A stretch of DNA of 64,000 nucleotides from Arthrobacter bambusae (lineage in GTDB: Bacteria > Actinomycetota > Actinomycetes > Actinomycetales > Micrococcaceae): assembly GCF_022606295.1 (NCBI RefSeq), contig NZ_JAHHZS010000022.1:1-64000 (forward strand), given 5' to 3'. The first letter of the stretch is position 1; the number at the start of each line of letters is the position of its first letter. Made by a program: the position numbers and the translations under genes. The notes beneath the pieces are model-generated. The model searched no databases. It was not told the origin of the DNA and saw nothing but the letters and a program-made list of their open reading frames with translations. This document shows positions 7,915 through 17,279 of the stretch, one piece after another.

Positions 7915-8685
7915 ATGAGTGGACTCTTCGATCTTACCGGGCGCGTTGCGCTCGTTACAGGATCCAGCCGCGGCATCGGCAACGCGCTGGCCCGCGGATT
8001 GGCCGACGCCGGTGCCACCGTTGTCCTCAACGGCATCAACACGGAACGGCTCAAGGACGCGGAAGCCGCCATGGCGGCGGACTTCGGGCCCGGGCGCATC
8101 CATAGCTGTGCGTTCGACGTCACGAGCGACACCGAAGCGGCCCGGGGTATCGCCTGGGTCGAGGAGAACGTCGGCCCGCTCGATATCCTCGTCAACAATG
8201 CGGGAATCCAGCACCGCGTGCCGATGCTGGACCTGGATGTGAAGGACTGGGAGCGGGTCATCACCACCGACCTGACCAGCGCCTTCCTCGTAGGACGCGA
8301 AGCCGCCCGCCACATGATCCCGCGGGGCCGCGGCAAGATCATCAACATCTGCTCGGTGCAGACCGACCTGGCACGCCCCACGATCGCCCCCTATGTCGCT
8401 GCCAAGGGCGGCCTGCGCAACCTGACACGCGCCATGACGGCCGAGTGGGCGGCCTCCGGCCTTCAGATCAACGGCATCGCACCGGGCTACATCCACACCG
8501 AGATGACCCAGAACCTCGTGGACGATCCCGACTTCAACTCCTGGATCCTTGGCCGGACGCCGGCCCACCGATGGGGCACCGTGGCGGATCTCGCCGGTCC
8601 GGCGGTATGGCTTGCCTCGGAGGCATCGAACTTCGTCAACGGCCAGACGATCTTTGTCGACGGCGGAATGACGGTGGTCGTCTAA
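7915..8685 (+). CDS. idnO: Gluconate 5-dehydrogenase / 5-ketogluconate reductase (SDR)
   Basis: Short-chain dehydrogenase of 256 residues, predicted to reduce 5-keto-D-gluconate to D-gluconate in idonate catabolism. It resembles E. coli IdnO throughout: GSSRGIG cofactor motif, ILVNNAGIQHR, INICSVQ, active-site YVAAKGG, QINGIAPGYIHTEMT and a FVNGQTIFVDGGM C-terminus. ATG 7915 has GTAAGGA upstream. Its stop TAA overlaps the ATG of idnD by one base (TAATG), so the two are translationally coupled. Other SDR substrates are possible, but the adjacent idnD-like gene supports this assignment. Confidence 0.9.
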   Translation: MSGLFDLTGRVALVTGSSRGIGNALARGLADAGATVVLNGINTERLKDAEAAMAADFGPGRIHSCAFDVTSDTEAARGIAWVEENVGPLDILVNNAGIQHRVPMLDLDVKDWERVITTDLTSAFLVGREAARHMIPRGRGKIINICSVQTDLARPTIAPYVAAKGGLRNLTRAMTAEWAASGLQINGIAPGYIHTEMTQNLVDDPDFNSWILGRTPAHRWGTVADLAGPAVWLASEASNFVNGQTIFVDGGMTVVV

Positions 8686-9743
8686 TGAGCGATTTCCAGC
8701 TTCCCCAGTCTTCACCCGCGGTGGTGGCCCACGCCGCCGGCGACCTTCGCATCGAGGACATAGCCCTCGTTGTTCCCACCCCTGACCAGGCCGTCGTCGA
8801 GATCGCCTACGGCGGCATCTGCGGCTCGGACCTGCACTACTGGCTCCACGGCGCCGCGGGGGAGTCAATCCTCAAGGCCCCGATGGTCCTGGGCCACGAA
8901 ATCGTCGGCACAGTCGTCCAGCAGGCCGCCGATGGCAGCGGACCGGCGGCCGGAACCGCCGTCGCGGTGCACCCGGCGACTCCGGCCCCGGGTGCCGCCA
9001 AGTACCCGGAAGACCGGCCCAACCTCTCCCCGGGCTGCACCTACCTCGGAAGTGCCGCACGGTACCCGCACACGGACGGAGCCTTCAGCCGCTACGCCAC
9101 CCTGCCCTCCCGCATGCTCCGGGCGCTTCCGGCCACGCTGGACTTGCGCACGGCGGCGCTTGTGGAGCCGGCCAGCGTTGCCTGGCACGCCGTCGCCCGC
9201 GCAGGGGACGTGGCCGGCAAGACAGCCTTGGTGATCGGAAGTGGTCCGATCGGCGCGCTGGCAGTTGCCGTCCTCAAACGCGCGGGTGCAACCCGGATCG
9301 TGGCCGTCGACATGCATGACAAGCCTCTTGAGATCGCGCGTGCGGTGGGCGCGGACGAGGTCCTCAAGGGCGACGATGCGGAGGCCATCGCCGCAGTGGA
9401 GGCCGACGTCGTCATCGAGTCCTCAGGCAGCCACTTCGGACTGGCCTCGGCCATCAAGGGTGCGGTACGCGGCGGGAAGGTGGTCATGGTCGGGTTGCTG
9501 CCCTCCGGACCGCAGCCGGTCTTCATTTCGCTGGCCATCACCCGCGAGCTCGAACTGCTCGGATCCTTCCGTTTCAACGACGAGATCGACGAGGTCATTG
9601 CGGCGCTCGCGGACGGTTCGCTCTATGTTGATCCGGTGGTCACCCACGAATTCACGCTGGACCGCGGCCTGGAGGCCTTCGAAGTGGCCAGGAACTCGGC
9701 CGAATCGGGGAAGGTCCTGCTGAACTTCCAGCCTGTGGCCTAG
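8685..9743 (+). CDS. idnD: L-idonate 5-dehydrogenase-like zinc alcohol dehydrogenase
   Basis: Medium-chain dehydrogenase of 352 residues predicted to oxidise L-idonate to 5-ketogluconate. The catalytic-zinc environment GGICGSDLHYW, APMVLGHEIVG and the later Glu in LVEPASVAWHA are present, with the cofactor motif GSGPIGALAVAVLKRAGA and the IdnD-typical LLGSFRF. The structural-zinc loop, which carries four Cys in E. coli IdnD, is replaced by a proline-rich segment (about residues 101-115) with no cysteine, only one Cys following at NLSPGC. The start ATG overlaps the idnO stop. It ends the operon and converges on the GntR gene. Confidence 0.87.
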   Translation: MSDFQLPQSSPAVVAHAAGDLRIEDIALVVPTPDQAVVEIAYGGICGSDLHYWLHGAAGESILKAPMVLGHEIVGTVVQQAADGSGPAAGTAVAVHPATPAPGAAKYPEDRPNLSPGCTYLGSAARYPHTDGAFSRYATLPSRMLRALPATLDLRTAALVEPASVAWHAVARAGDVAGKTALVIGSGPIGALAVAVLKRAGATRIVAVDMHDKPLEIARAVGADEVLKGDDAEAIAAVEADVVIESSGSHFGLASAIKGAVRGGKVVMVGLLPSGPQPVFISLAITRELELLGSFRFNDEIDEVIAALADGSLYVDPVVTHEFTLDRGLEAFEVARNSAESGKVLLNFQPVA

Positions 9744-9771
9744 GTTCCCAGGCGGCGCGTACGTTCGGCCG

Positions 9772-10500
9772 TCAGCGCCGCTCGACTGGAACGAACACCC
9801 GTGGCTGGCCTTCCCAGCCCGGTGACAGGTCAGCGATGGTCTCCCGCATGATGTTGGAGGAGGCCTCGCGGGCCTTGTCGCCGTCTCCGTCCCGGATGCC
9901 CTGGGCTACATCCAGATGCCATTGCAGGGCCGCTTCCTTCGGATGTTCGGGCATGAGCCCGTGAACGGTCCGGCCGGTGAGGGTCTCGGTGACCTGGCCG
10001 ATCAGGTTCGCGAACATTTCATTGCCGGAACCGGAGAGCACCAGCGCGTGAAAGCGGATGTCGAGGTCCAGGAAGGTGGGCATGTCGCCCGCGCGGCCCG
10101 CATCACGCATGGCCAGGGAAATGTCCAACAGTTCGCTGCGCAGGGACTCCGGAGCGTTTTCCGCGGCCAGTTCCGCGGCCACGGGCTCGACGGCGGAGCG
10201 GAGTTCGGCGAGGGAGCGCAACTGTGCGCCACGCCCTTCTCCGGCCAGCCGCCAGCGGATCACCAGCGGATCGAAGGGATTCCAGCGGTCCGCGGGGAGG
10301 ACCCGGATGCCGACACGCTTGATGGTTTCCACCAGCCCCAAAGACTGCAATACCCTGACGGCTTCCCGCACCACCGAGCGTGACACCTTGAGCTCCTCCT
10401 CAAGGTGCTCAGCCAGCATGACGTGGCCGGTGGGGAGCTTACCGCCGACGATCCGGGTACCCAGATGCTCGACAGCGCGGTAGTGGAGACTGGTTGACAT
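9772..10500 (-). CDS. GntR family regulator with FCD domain
   Basis: FadR-subfamily regulator of 242 residues. The N-terminal winged HTH (MLAEHLEEELKVSRSVVREAVRVLQSLGLV, positions about 31-60, given here in parts: LEEELKVSRSVVREAV) is followed by an all-helical FCD effector domain with metal-binding His (FHALVLSGSGNEMFANL; later QWHLDV). It is divergent from gnd and convergent with idnD, which fits a gluconate- or ketogluconate-responsive repressor. The start is taken at 10500; ATG 10512 is possible and neither has a clear ribosome binding site. Regulation of gnd or the idn operon is inference from position. Confidence 0.88.
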   Translation of the reverse strand: MSTSLHYRAVEHLGTRIVGGKLPTGHVMLAEHLEEELKVSRSVVREAVRVLQSLGLVETIKRVGIRVLPADRWNPFDPLVIRWRLAGEGRGAQLRSLAELRSAVEPVAAELAAENAPESLRSELLDISLAMRDAGRAGDMPTFLDLDIRFHALVLSGSGNEMFANLIGQVTETLTGRTVHGLMPEHPKEAALQWHLDVAQGIRDGDGDKAREASSNIMRETIADLSPGWEGQPRVFVPVERR

Positions 10501-10755
10501 AGTCGTAAGCATAGTGGCGGCGGGCACTCCGCCAGCGGAAGCCCGGGCCCGGGGAACTCCCCACACCGCTGGCCAGCAACTCCCCACAGCGCGGGCCAGC
10601 AACATAGACTCTTTTGTGACGCGGACGTTTCCAAAACGTGGGCTCAACTTTCCCAGACGTGGTCCGAATACGTATGGTTTATTCCAGCTACTGCCCTAGA
10701 AAGCGTTTCCTCGCTCCTAGCAGGACTCGATGCACAAGAATGAATTGGAGTTTTG

Positions 10756-12192
10756 ATGTCAGCACACATCGGTGTCACCGGCCTCGCGGTGATGGGCGCC
10801 AATCTGGCCCGCAACCTGGCCCGCAACGGCTTCACCGTTGCCCTGCACAACCGCTCCGTCGAAAAGACCGACGCCCTGCTGGCCAAGCACGGCACGGACG
10901 GCGACTTCATCCGCACGGAAACCCTCCAGGAACTCGTGGACTCCCTCGAGAAGCCCCGGCGTGTCCTGATCATGGTGAAGGCCGGCAAGCCGGTTGACGC
11001 CGTCATCGACCAGCTCGTTCCCTTGCTGGAACCCGGTGACATCGTGATCGACGCCGGCAACTCGCACTACGAGGACACCCGCCGCCGCGAATCCGCGCTG
11101 GCCGAGAAGGACCTGCACTTCGTGGGCGTCGGCGTATCCGGGGGCGAAGAGGGCGCCCTCAACGGCCCCTCCATCATGCCCGGCGGTTCCAAGGAGTCCT
11201 ACGACGCCCTGGGCCCGCTGCTCGAAAAGATCTCCGCCAAGGTTGACGGCAAGCCGTGCTGCGCCTGGATAGGCACCGACGGTGCCGGCCACTTCGTCAA
11301 GATGGTCCACAACGGCATCGAATACGCCGACATGCAGGTCATCGGCGAAGCCTTCGATCTCCTCCGCTCCGGCGCCGGCATCGAGCCGGCCGAGCAGTCC
11401 AGGATCTTCACCGAATGGAACAAGGGCGAACTCGCTTCCTTCCTGATCGAAATCTCCGCAGAGGTCCTGGGCCACGTCGACGCCAAGACGGGCAAGCCGT
11501 TCGTCGACGTCGTCGTGGACGCTGCCGGCCAGAAGGGCACCGGCCGCTGGACGGTCATCTCCGCCCTCGAACTCGGTTCCCCGGTTTCGGGTATCGCAGA
11601 GTCCGTCTTCGCACGAGCGCTGTCTTCCCAGGCGGAGCAGCGCAAGCTCGGCCAGGAGCTGCTCGCCGGCGAGGAAATCGCCGTCGAAATCCCGGAGAAC
11701 TTCGTCGAGGACGTCCGCCAGGCGCTCTACGCCTCCAAGCTGGTTTCCTACGCCCAGGGCCTGGACATGCTGACCTCGGCCGCGAAGGAATACGGCTGGG
11801 ACCTCAAGCTCGACGAAATCGCTTCGCTGTGGCGCGGCGGCTGCATCATCCGCGCTGAGCTGCTCAAGGAAATCACCAACGCCTACGCAGCCGAGGAGAA
11901 GCCCGCCAACCTGCTGTTCGCCCCGGCCTTCACCAAGGCGATCGCCGGCGCGCTTCCAGCATGGCGCCGCGTGGTGGCCACGGCCGTCCAGCTGGGCATC
12001 CCGGTTCCCGTGTTCTCCTCCTCGCTGGCCTACTACGACGGGCTTCGCCGCAAGCGCCTCGCCGCAGCGGTCATCCAGGGACAGCGCGACCTCTTCGGGG
12101 CGCACACCTACGGCCGCGTTGACGCCGAAGGCACCTTCCATACCCTGTGGGGCGAAGACAAGTCCGAGGTCTCGGCAGTCGACACCCACTAA
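10756..12192 (+). CDS. gnd: 6-phosphogluconate dehydrogenase, decarboxylating
   Basis: NADP-dependent enzyme of 478 residues that turns 6-phosphogluconate into ribulose 5-phosphate and CO2 in the oxidative pentose phosphate pathway. The GLAVMGANLARNLA cofactor motif, VGVGVSGGEEGA substrate loop and catalytic Lys in HFVKMVHNGIEYADMQ are all present, and the length fits the long (about 470) homodimeric form. GGAG stands five bases before ATG 10756. It is divergent from the GntR/FCD gene. The 5' region contains the palindrome ATACGTAT (10668-10675), a possible operator. It provides the exit route for gluconate made by the adjacent island. Confidence 0.96.
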   Translation: MSAHIGVTGLAVMGANLARNLARNGFTVALHNRSVEKTDALLAKHGTDGDFIRTETLQELVDSLEKPRRVLIMVKAGKPVDAVIDQLVPLLEPGDIVIDAGNSHYEDTRRRESALAEKDLHFVGVGVSGGEEGALNGPSIMPGGSKESYDALGPLLEKISAKVDGKPCCAWIGTDGAGHFVKMVHNGIEYADMQVIGEAFDLLRSGAGIEPAEQSRIFTEWNKGELASFLIEISAEVLGHVDAKTGKPFVDVVVDAAGQKGTGRWTVISALELGSPVSGIAESVFARALSSQAEQRKLGQELLAGEEIAVEIPENFVEDVRQALYASKLVSYAQGLDMLTSAAKEYGWDLKLDEIASLWRGGCIIRAELLKEITNAYAAEEKPANLLFAPAFTKAIAGALPAWRRVVATAVQLGIPVPVFSSSLAYYDGLRRKRLAAAVIQGQRDLFGAHTYGRVDAEGTFHTLWGEDKSEVSAVDTH

Positions 12193-12241
12193 GGACCCTG
12201 CTGCCCCACAGATTGGGGCAGGCCCCGCTCGGTTCACGGCT

Positions 12242-12283
12242 AAGGCCGGCACTTCCCCGATACTGTGGAGGCGCCGGCCTTTG
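12242..12283 (+). terminator. Terminator after gnd
   Basis: A stem AAGGCCGGC (12242-12250) with GCCGGCCTT (12273-12281) ends in TTT. A shorter hairpin CTGCCCC/GGGGCAG (12201-12221) precedes it directly after the stop codon. Confidence 0.65.
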
Positions 12284-12334
12284 CCGTAGCCAGGTCCGGA
12301 AAGAAAACGCCACACGCAACACGAGGAGCAGTCC

Positions 12335-13168
12335 ATGCCGCAACGCGTCGCATTTGTCACCGGTGCATCAACCGGGATCGGTTTCGAAGCCGCTATCAAG
12401 CTCAGCAAAGCAGGAATGGTCGTGTACGCGGGGGCGCGGCGGGTCGAAAAAATGGAGCCGCTGAAGGCCCACGGAATCAAGGTGTTGTCCCTCGACGTCA
12501 CTGAGGAAGGCTCGATGAAGGCCGCCGTGGACCTCGTCATGGCCGAGCAGGGACGGATCGACGTGCTGGTCAACAACGCCGGATACGGGTCCTACGGTTC
12601 CTTGGAAGAGGTGCCGCTGGACGAAGGCCGGCGCCAGTTCGAAGTCAACGTCTTCGGTCTCGCCCGGATGTCGCAGCTGGTGATCCCCGCGATGCGGGCT
12701 GCGGGGTCCGGCAGGATCATCAATGTCTCCTCGATCGGCGGCAAAATGTACGAACCCCTCGGCGCCTGGTACCACGGAACGAAGTTCGCCGTCGAGGGCA
12801 TGAGCGACTCCCTGCGCCTGGAACTGAAACCCCATGGCATTGATGTGGCAATCATCGAGCCTGCCGGCACGGACACGGAATGGGGAACCATCGCGGGGGA
12901 GAGCCTGCTGACGGTTTCGGGACATGGACCATATCGCGAGCAGGCCCGGATCGTGGCGGCCGCTTTGGCATCGACATCGGGAACCGCGCTGTCAACGCCC
13001 CCGCGTGTGGTGGCGGGCGCTATCCTTCACGCGGCAACGTCGCGCCGGCCCAGGACCCGATACCCGGTGGGCAGGGGAGCCTGGACCATCCTGGCCCTGC
13101 GCCGGGTGCTTCCCGACCGGGCCTTCGACAACGTTTTCTGGAACGCCTACAAGCGCTTTTCCGGCTAG
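12335..13168 (+). CDS. SDR family oxidoreductase
   Basis: Short-chain dehydrogenase of 277 residues with GASTGIG (about 10-16), [16 protein letters not shown] and the active-site pair in [10 protein letters not shown]. It is of the classical type, predicted to use NADP(H) because Arg residues follow the second strand (GARRVEKM). CACGAGGAG precedes ATG 12335. Its TAG stop overlaps the stop of the convergent cysE gene inside the palindrome CTAG (13165-13168). No substrate can be assigned; similar proteins act on steroids, retinoids or unknown ketones. Confidence 0.88.
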   Translation: MPQRVAFVTGASTGIGFEAAIKLSKAGMVVYAGARRVEKMEPLKAHGIKVLSLDVTEEGSMKAAVDLVMAEQGRIDVLVNNAGYGSYGSLEEVPLDEGRRQFEVNVFGLARMSQLVIPAMRAAGSGRIINVSSIGGKMYEPLGAWYHGTKFAVEGMSDSLRLELKPHGIDVAIIEPAGTDTEWGTIAGESLLTVSGHGPYREQARIVAAALASTSGTALSTPPRVVAGAILHAATSRRPRTRYPVGRGAWTILALRRVLPDRAFDNVFWNAYKRFSG

Positions 13169-13749
13169 ATCCGGTACTCGATGTAGTACTCGGCGGGATC
13201 GACGGCGGGTTTGGTTTCGCTCTTGGCATCACGGTGCCGCCATGTTGCGGGAACGCCGGTGATGATCGACTCAGGCGGTGCGTCCTTGACCACGACGGCG
13301 TTGGCGCCAACGGCGCTGTCGGCGCCGATGGTGATGGGCCCAAGGACCTTCGCCCCGGCCCCGATCGTGACGCGGTCTCCGATGGTGGGGTGGCGCTTGA
13401 CCTTGGCCAAGGAACGTCCACCCAGCGTCACACCGTGGTAGATCATGACGTCTTCGCCGATCTCGGCGGTCTCGCCGATGACCACCCCCATGCCGTGGTC
13501 AATGAAGAACCTGCGGCCGATGGTCGCGCCGGGGTGGATCTCGATGCCGGTCAGGAACCGGGCAAGCTGGGAAATAAGCCGTGCCGGGAACCGCAGCTCG
13601 GGGTTTTGCCACAATTTGTGCGTCAGGCGGTGTGCCCAGATGGCATGCAGGCCGGAGTAGGCAAAAAAGTTCTCAAAGGAACCTCGGGCCGCCGGGTCAT
13701 GTGACCGGGCGGCCTCGAGGTCCTCCATAAGTCTTGCGAAGAAGCTCAC
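13165..13749 (-). CDS. cysE: Serine O-acetyltransferase
   Basis: Cytosolic enzyme of 194 residues that makes O-acetyl-L-serine from serine and acetyl-CoA, the first committed step of cysteine synthesis. A short N-terminal helical domain is followed by hexapeptide repeats of the left-handed beta-helix (from about residue 70: [33 protein letters not shown]) and a C-terminal tail ending in YIEYRI, where the final Ile is the usual anchor for CysK binding. GTG 13749 has AGAAAGG upstream. It lies 50 bases downstream of cysK in the same direction, forming a cysK-cysE operon. Confidence 0.95.
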   Translation of the reverse strand: MSFFARLMEDLEAARSHDPAARGSFENFFAYSGLHAIWAHRLTHKLWQNPELRFPARLISQLARFLTGIEIHPGATIGRRFFIDHGMGVVIGETAEIGEDVMIYHGVTLGGRSLAKVKRHPTIGDRVTIGAGAKVLGPITIGADSAVGANAVVVKDAPPESIITGVPATWRHRDAKSETKPAVDPAEYYIEYRI

Positions 13750-13799
13750 AAAGACCTTTCTACAGGAAATGAAAGAAAGCGGTTGCGCGGGGTCCGCAA

Positions 13800-14735
13800 T
13801 CAGCCGCGAATGTCGTCAAAAAGCACCGTGGAGATGTAACGTTCGCCGAAGTCGGGAACGATTGCCACGATGAGCTTGTCCTTGTTCTCCGGACGCTTCG
13901 CGAGCTCGAGCGCGCCCCACACGGCCGCACCGGCCGAGATGCCGCCCAGGATGCCTTCCTTGGTGCCGAGGGCACGCGCGGTGGCCACAGAGTCCTCGAG
14001 GGTTGCGTCGAGGACCTCATCGTAGACGTTGGTGTCCAGGATTTCCGGAATGAAGTTTGCGCCGAGGCCCTGGATCTTGTGCGGGCCGGCGGCGCCGCCG
14101 TTCAGAATGGGAGAGTCCTTGGGCTCAACGGCCACGATCTGGATTTCGGGCTTGCGCTCCTTCAGGACCTGCCCGACGCCGGTGATGGTGCCGCCCGTGC
14201 CGACGCCGCCGACGAAGATGTCCACTCCGCCTTCGGTGTCTGCCCAGATTTCCTCGGCCGTGGTGGCGCGGTGGATTGCCGGGTTTGCCTCGTTGGCGAA
14301 CTGCTGGGCCCAGATGGAGTTCTCGGTGTTGGCGACGATCTCCTGTGCCTTCTCGACCGCGCCGCGCATGCCTTCGGAGCCCGGGGTCAGGACAATCTCG
14401 GCACCGTAGGCGCGCAGCATGACGCGGCGCTCGGTGGACATGGTTTCCGGCATGGTCAGGATGACTTTGTAACCGCGCGCCGCGCCGACCAGGGCCAGCG
14501 CGATGCCGGTGTTGCCCGACGTTCCTTCGACGATGGTGCCGCCCGGCTTCAGCGCACCGGATTTCTCGGCGGCGTCGACGATGGCGACGCCGATGCGGTC
14601 CTTGACGCTGTTGGCGGGGTTGTAGAACTCCAGCTTCACGGCAACCGTGGCGTCCAAGCCTTCGGTGAGCCTGTTCAAGCGGACCAGGGGGGTTCCGCCG
14701 ATCAGCTGGGTGACGTCGTCGTAGATCCGTGCCAT
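13800..14735 (-). CDS. cysK: Cysteine synthase (O-acetylserine sulfhydrylase)
   Basis: PLP enzyme of 311 residues making L-cysteine from O-acetylserine and sulfide. PLP Lys45 sits in [11 protein letters not shown], followed by the asparagine loop TSGNTG and the phosphate-binding [10 protein letters not shown]. Its product route continues from cysE directly downstream. The length and motifs are those of CysK rather than of CysM or cystathionine beta-synthase. Start ATG 14735. Confidence 0.96.
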   Translation of the reverse strand: MARIYDDVTQLIGGTPLVRLNRLTEGLDATVAVKLEFYNPANSVKDRIGVAIVDAAEKSGALKPGGTIVEGTSGNTGIALALVGAARGYKVILTMPETMSTERRVMLRAYGAEIVLTPGSEGMRGAVEKAQEIVANTENSIWAQQFANEANPAIHRATTAEEIWADTEGGVDIFVGGVGTGGTITGVGQVLKERKPEIQIVAVEPKDSPILNGGAAGPHKIQGLGANFIPEILDTNVYDEVLDATLEDSVATARALGTKEGILGGISAGAAVWGALELAKRPENKDKLIVAIVPDFGERYISTVLFDDIRG

Positions 14736-14810
14736 GTAATCATGCCTATTCTCTGAATTCGCTGAAATAGCTACTGCTGAGGTCAGCCTAACGAGCGGTG
14801 CTACACGCTG

Positions 14811-15335
14811 CTACGCGCGGAGCCACGAAGAGTAATATTTCCGGGCCTTGGCGAGCTTGGGGTTGATGATGACCTGGCAATAGCCCTGCTCGGGGAACTT
14901 GGCGTAATAGTCCTGGTGGATCGACTCGGCTTCGTAGAACTCCGACAGCCTGCTCACCTCGGTCACAATCGGCTTGGACCACAGTTCCTGGTTCCGGAGG
15001 ATGGCCTCTTCGAAGAGGATCTTTTCTTCCGTGGTGGTGTAGAACATCGAGGAACGGTACTGGGTTCCGACGTCGTATCCCTGGCGGTTGAGTGTGGTGG
15101 GATCGTGCAGGGCGAAGAACATGTCCAGGATGATATCCGCCGGGATGATGTCCTCGTCGAAAGTCACGGCGACGACCTCCGCGTGGCCTGTCATCCCGGA
15201 GCAGACATCGTAATAGTCAGGGTTGCGGATGTGCCCGCCCGTGTAGCCGGAAACCACGGAACTGACGCCCTTGGTCTTCTGATAGACGGCGTCGAGGCAC
15301 CAGAAGCAGCCTCCGCCAAGTACAAAAGTTTTCAT
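14811..15335 (-). CDS. msrA: Peptide-methionine (S)-S-oxide reductase
   Basis: Repair enzyme of 174 residues that reduces methionine S-sulfoxide in proteins and free methionine. The catalytic GGGCFWC motif is at residues 6-12, followed by the family GYTGG and the conserved HDPTTLNRQGYDVGTQYRS region. ATG 15335 is chosen because the catalytic motif then lies at the usual N-terminal distance and GAAGAGATC precedes it; longer readings add unconserved residues. It sits near cysK-cysE but is probably a separate unit. Additional C-terminal cysteine (EQGYCQV) may act in recycling. Confidence 0.95.
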   Translation of the reverse strand: MKTFVLGGGCFWCLDAVYQKTKGVSSVVSGYTGGHIRNPDYYDVCSGMTGHAEVVAVTFDEDIIPADIILDMFFALHDPTTLNRQGYDVGTQYRSSMFYTTTEEKILFEEAILRNQELWSKPIVTEVSRLSEFYEAESIHQDYYAKFPEQGYCQVIINPKLAKARKYYSSWLRA

Positions 15336-15481
15336 GATCTCTTCAATGGCCGGGAGTCCTGGATGATTCCCGCACAACCTTACGGGACTGTGACGGCAGT
15401 GACCCGGCCGGTGGCAACAATCTCAAGCCGTCGGGTGGCCGCAAGCGCGACTTGGCCGCCGGATGCGCAAGAATGTAATGC

Positions 15482-16393
15482 ATGGAAGCTGTGAACACCG
15501 CGGTTGCAGACACAGGATCCGGCGAAGAACCGGAGAATGGAGCGGCGGGGACGCCAGGTAGCCCAACACTCGGTCAGGTCCTCTTGGCAGTGGAGGAGCT
15601 TTGGCCGGAATCGCTTGCCGAGGAATGGGACGAGGTCGGACTGGTGGTCGGACGGCCAACCGCCACCGTCACCAAGGTCATGTTCGCTGTGGATCCGACC
15701 CTCGCCGCGATTGAAGAGGCCATCGAATGGGGAGCCGAGCTCCTCGTCGCGCACCACCCGTTGCTGCTCAAAGGCGTCACCTCCGTAGCTGCCACGAGCG
15801 CCAAGGGCCTGGCGGTCCATCGGCTTATTGAATCGGGTACCGGTCTGCTGACCGTGCACACCAACGGGGACTCCGCCGTCGGAGGCGTTTCGGATGTCCT
15901 CGCCGACGCCTTCGGACTGGACAACGTGGTTCCGCTGGCGCCTGCTGCCCATGGATTGCCGGAAGAGGGAATCGGCAGGGTCGGGGACCTGCCCGAACTC
16001 ATGACGCTTGGAGATTTCGCCGCACGGGTGTTCGAGATCCTGCCCTCCGTGGCCGGAGGCGTGCGGGTCGCCGGAGACAAGGACGGGCTCGTGCGCCGCG
16101 TAGCCGTCTGCGGGGGTGCCGGCGACAGTCTCTTCGACGCCGTCCGCGCCAGCCAGGCGGACATCTACGTTACTGCGGATATGCGGCACCACCCGGCGTC
16201 CGAGGCCCGCGAAGCCGCCGTTGAGGGCCGGCCGTACCTCATTGACGTATCGCATTTCGCGAGCGAGTGGCTCTGGCTTCCCGCCGCGGCCGAAGCGCTC
16301 GGCAACGTACTCGCGGACCAGGGCCACGACGTCGAGATCCGTGTGGCAACCACCAACAGCGATCCGTGGGACTTCATTCTGACTCCCGGCTAA
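15482..16393 (+). CDS. Nif3-like dinuclear metal center protein (DUF34)
   Basis: Protein of 303 residues of the NIF3/YbgI (GTP cyclohydrolase I type 2-like) family. Metal-ligand motifs are visible: VAHHPLLLKG (about 97-106), LTVHTNGD, and the C-terminal DVSHFASEW containing the late His and Glu. The short intervening domain of the long bacterial form is absent. The N-terminal about 25 residues (acidic, Gly-rich) are not conserved, and GTG 15491 is an alternative start. It precedes the zinc-ribbon gene by 97 bases, a pairing typical of actinobacteria. Biochemical role in metal handling or cofactor repair remains unsettled for the family. Confidence 0.88.
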   Translation: MEAVNTAVADTGSGEEPENGAAGTPGSPTLGQVLLAVEELWPESLAEEWDEVGLVVGRPTATVTKVMFAVDPTLAAIEEAIEWGAELLVAHHPLLLKGVTSVAATSAKGLAVHRLIESGTGLLTVHTNGDSAVGGVSDVLADAFGLDNVVPLAPAAHGLPEEGIGRVGDLPELMTLGDFAARVFEILPSVAGGVRVAGDKDGLVRRVAVCGGAGDSLFDAVRASQADIYVTADMRHHPASEAREAAVEGRPYLIDVSHFASEWLWLPAAAEALGNVLADQGHDVEIRVATTNSDPWDFILTPG

Positions 16394-16490
16394 GCCGGGG
16401 GAGCACGCTACGCGATAGAGTCGAGACAAGCAGGCCCAAGGCCTGGCTGGGGCTGAAGACCAACCCCGGCACGATCAAGCGGAGGTAAGC

Positions 16491-17228
16491 GTGGCCAAGG
16501 CAGCACCGGCGGAACAGTTGAAATTGCTCGAACTGCAGGGGTTGGATGCGAAGCTCAAATCCTTGGCGAACCGCCGCCGCACGTTGGAGACGGACCCCCG
16601 CATCACCGATTTGCAGGACGCCCTCAGCGTGGCCAACGGGGCGCTCGGGGCCGCGAAGCTTGCCGTCCACGACGCCGAAGCCGAGCTCCGCAGGTCAGAG
16701 GCCGACGTCGAGCAAGTGGCCGGGCGCATTGAGCGGGATGAAGCCAGGTTGAACAGCGGCACCGGGCTCTCCAAGGACCTCGTCGCGCTGCAAAGCGATA
16801 TCGCGTCACTGAACAAGCGCCGGTCGGACCTCGAGGATGTCGAGCTGGAAATCCTGGAACGCTTGGACGGACTCAGGGAGCGCCAAGCCGCGCAACAGCA
16901 GATCGTCGATGACATCCAGGGCTCGTTCTCCGGGATCCGTGCCGAGCTGGACGCCGCGATCGCCGAGATTGTTGCCGAAGAGGCCGACGTGCGCGCCCAG
17001 CGGTCCGGCTTCGCCGAAGGGCTCGACGCCGGGATGGTGGCCATCTACGAAAAGACCCTCGCCAGGCGTGGCGTGGGGGCCGCCAGGCTCTTCCACGGGA
17101 AGTCCGAAGGCTCGGGGATGACCCTCAGCCCCGGCGACCTTGCCGAGGTCAAGGCTGCGTCCGAGGACGAGATCGTGTTCTGTCCCGATTCCGGCTGCAT
17201 CCTGGTGCGCTCCGCCGAATGGAACTAA
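16491..17228 (+). CDS. Coiled-coil protein with degenerate C4 zinc-ribbon domain
   Basis: Protein of 245 residues: residues about 10-185 form long coiled coils (repeated LEDVELEILERL-like heptads), and the end corresponds to the C4-type zinc-ribbon domain of this bacterial family. The normal CxxC pairs have decayed. The first pair reads SEGSG, with Ser at both Cys positions, and the second reads CPDSGC, so only one canonical ligand is left. GGAGGTAAGC before GTG 16491 is a strong ribosome binding site. It follows the Nif3-like gene. Family members are proposed nucleic acid binding or chaperone-like proteins; the function is unproven. Confidence 0.88.
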   Translation: MAKAAPAEQLKLLELQGLDAKLKSLANRRRTLETDPRITDLQDALSVANGALGAAKLAVHDAEAELRRSEADVEQVAGRIERDEARLNSGTGLSKDLVALQSDIASLNKRRSDLEDVELEILERLDGLRERQAAQQQIVDDIQGSFSGIRAELDAAIAEIVAEEADVRAQRSGFAEGLDAGMVAIYEKTLARRGVGAARLFHGKSEGSGMTLSPGDLAEVKAASEDEIVFCPDSGCILVRSAEWN

Positions 17229-17279
17229 CCGCCTGTTCCGCACCCAACTGACCGGTCCGCCCGACTGACTCGCAGTTAA

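Noticed and set aside
10759..12576. A 605-codon minus-strand open frame opposite gnd
   Set aside because: It overlaps gnd and the next SDR gene entirely, and its composition is a shadow of them.
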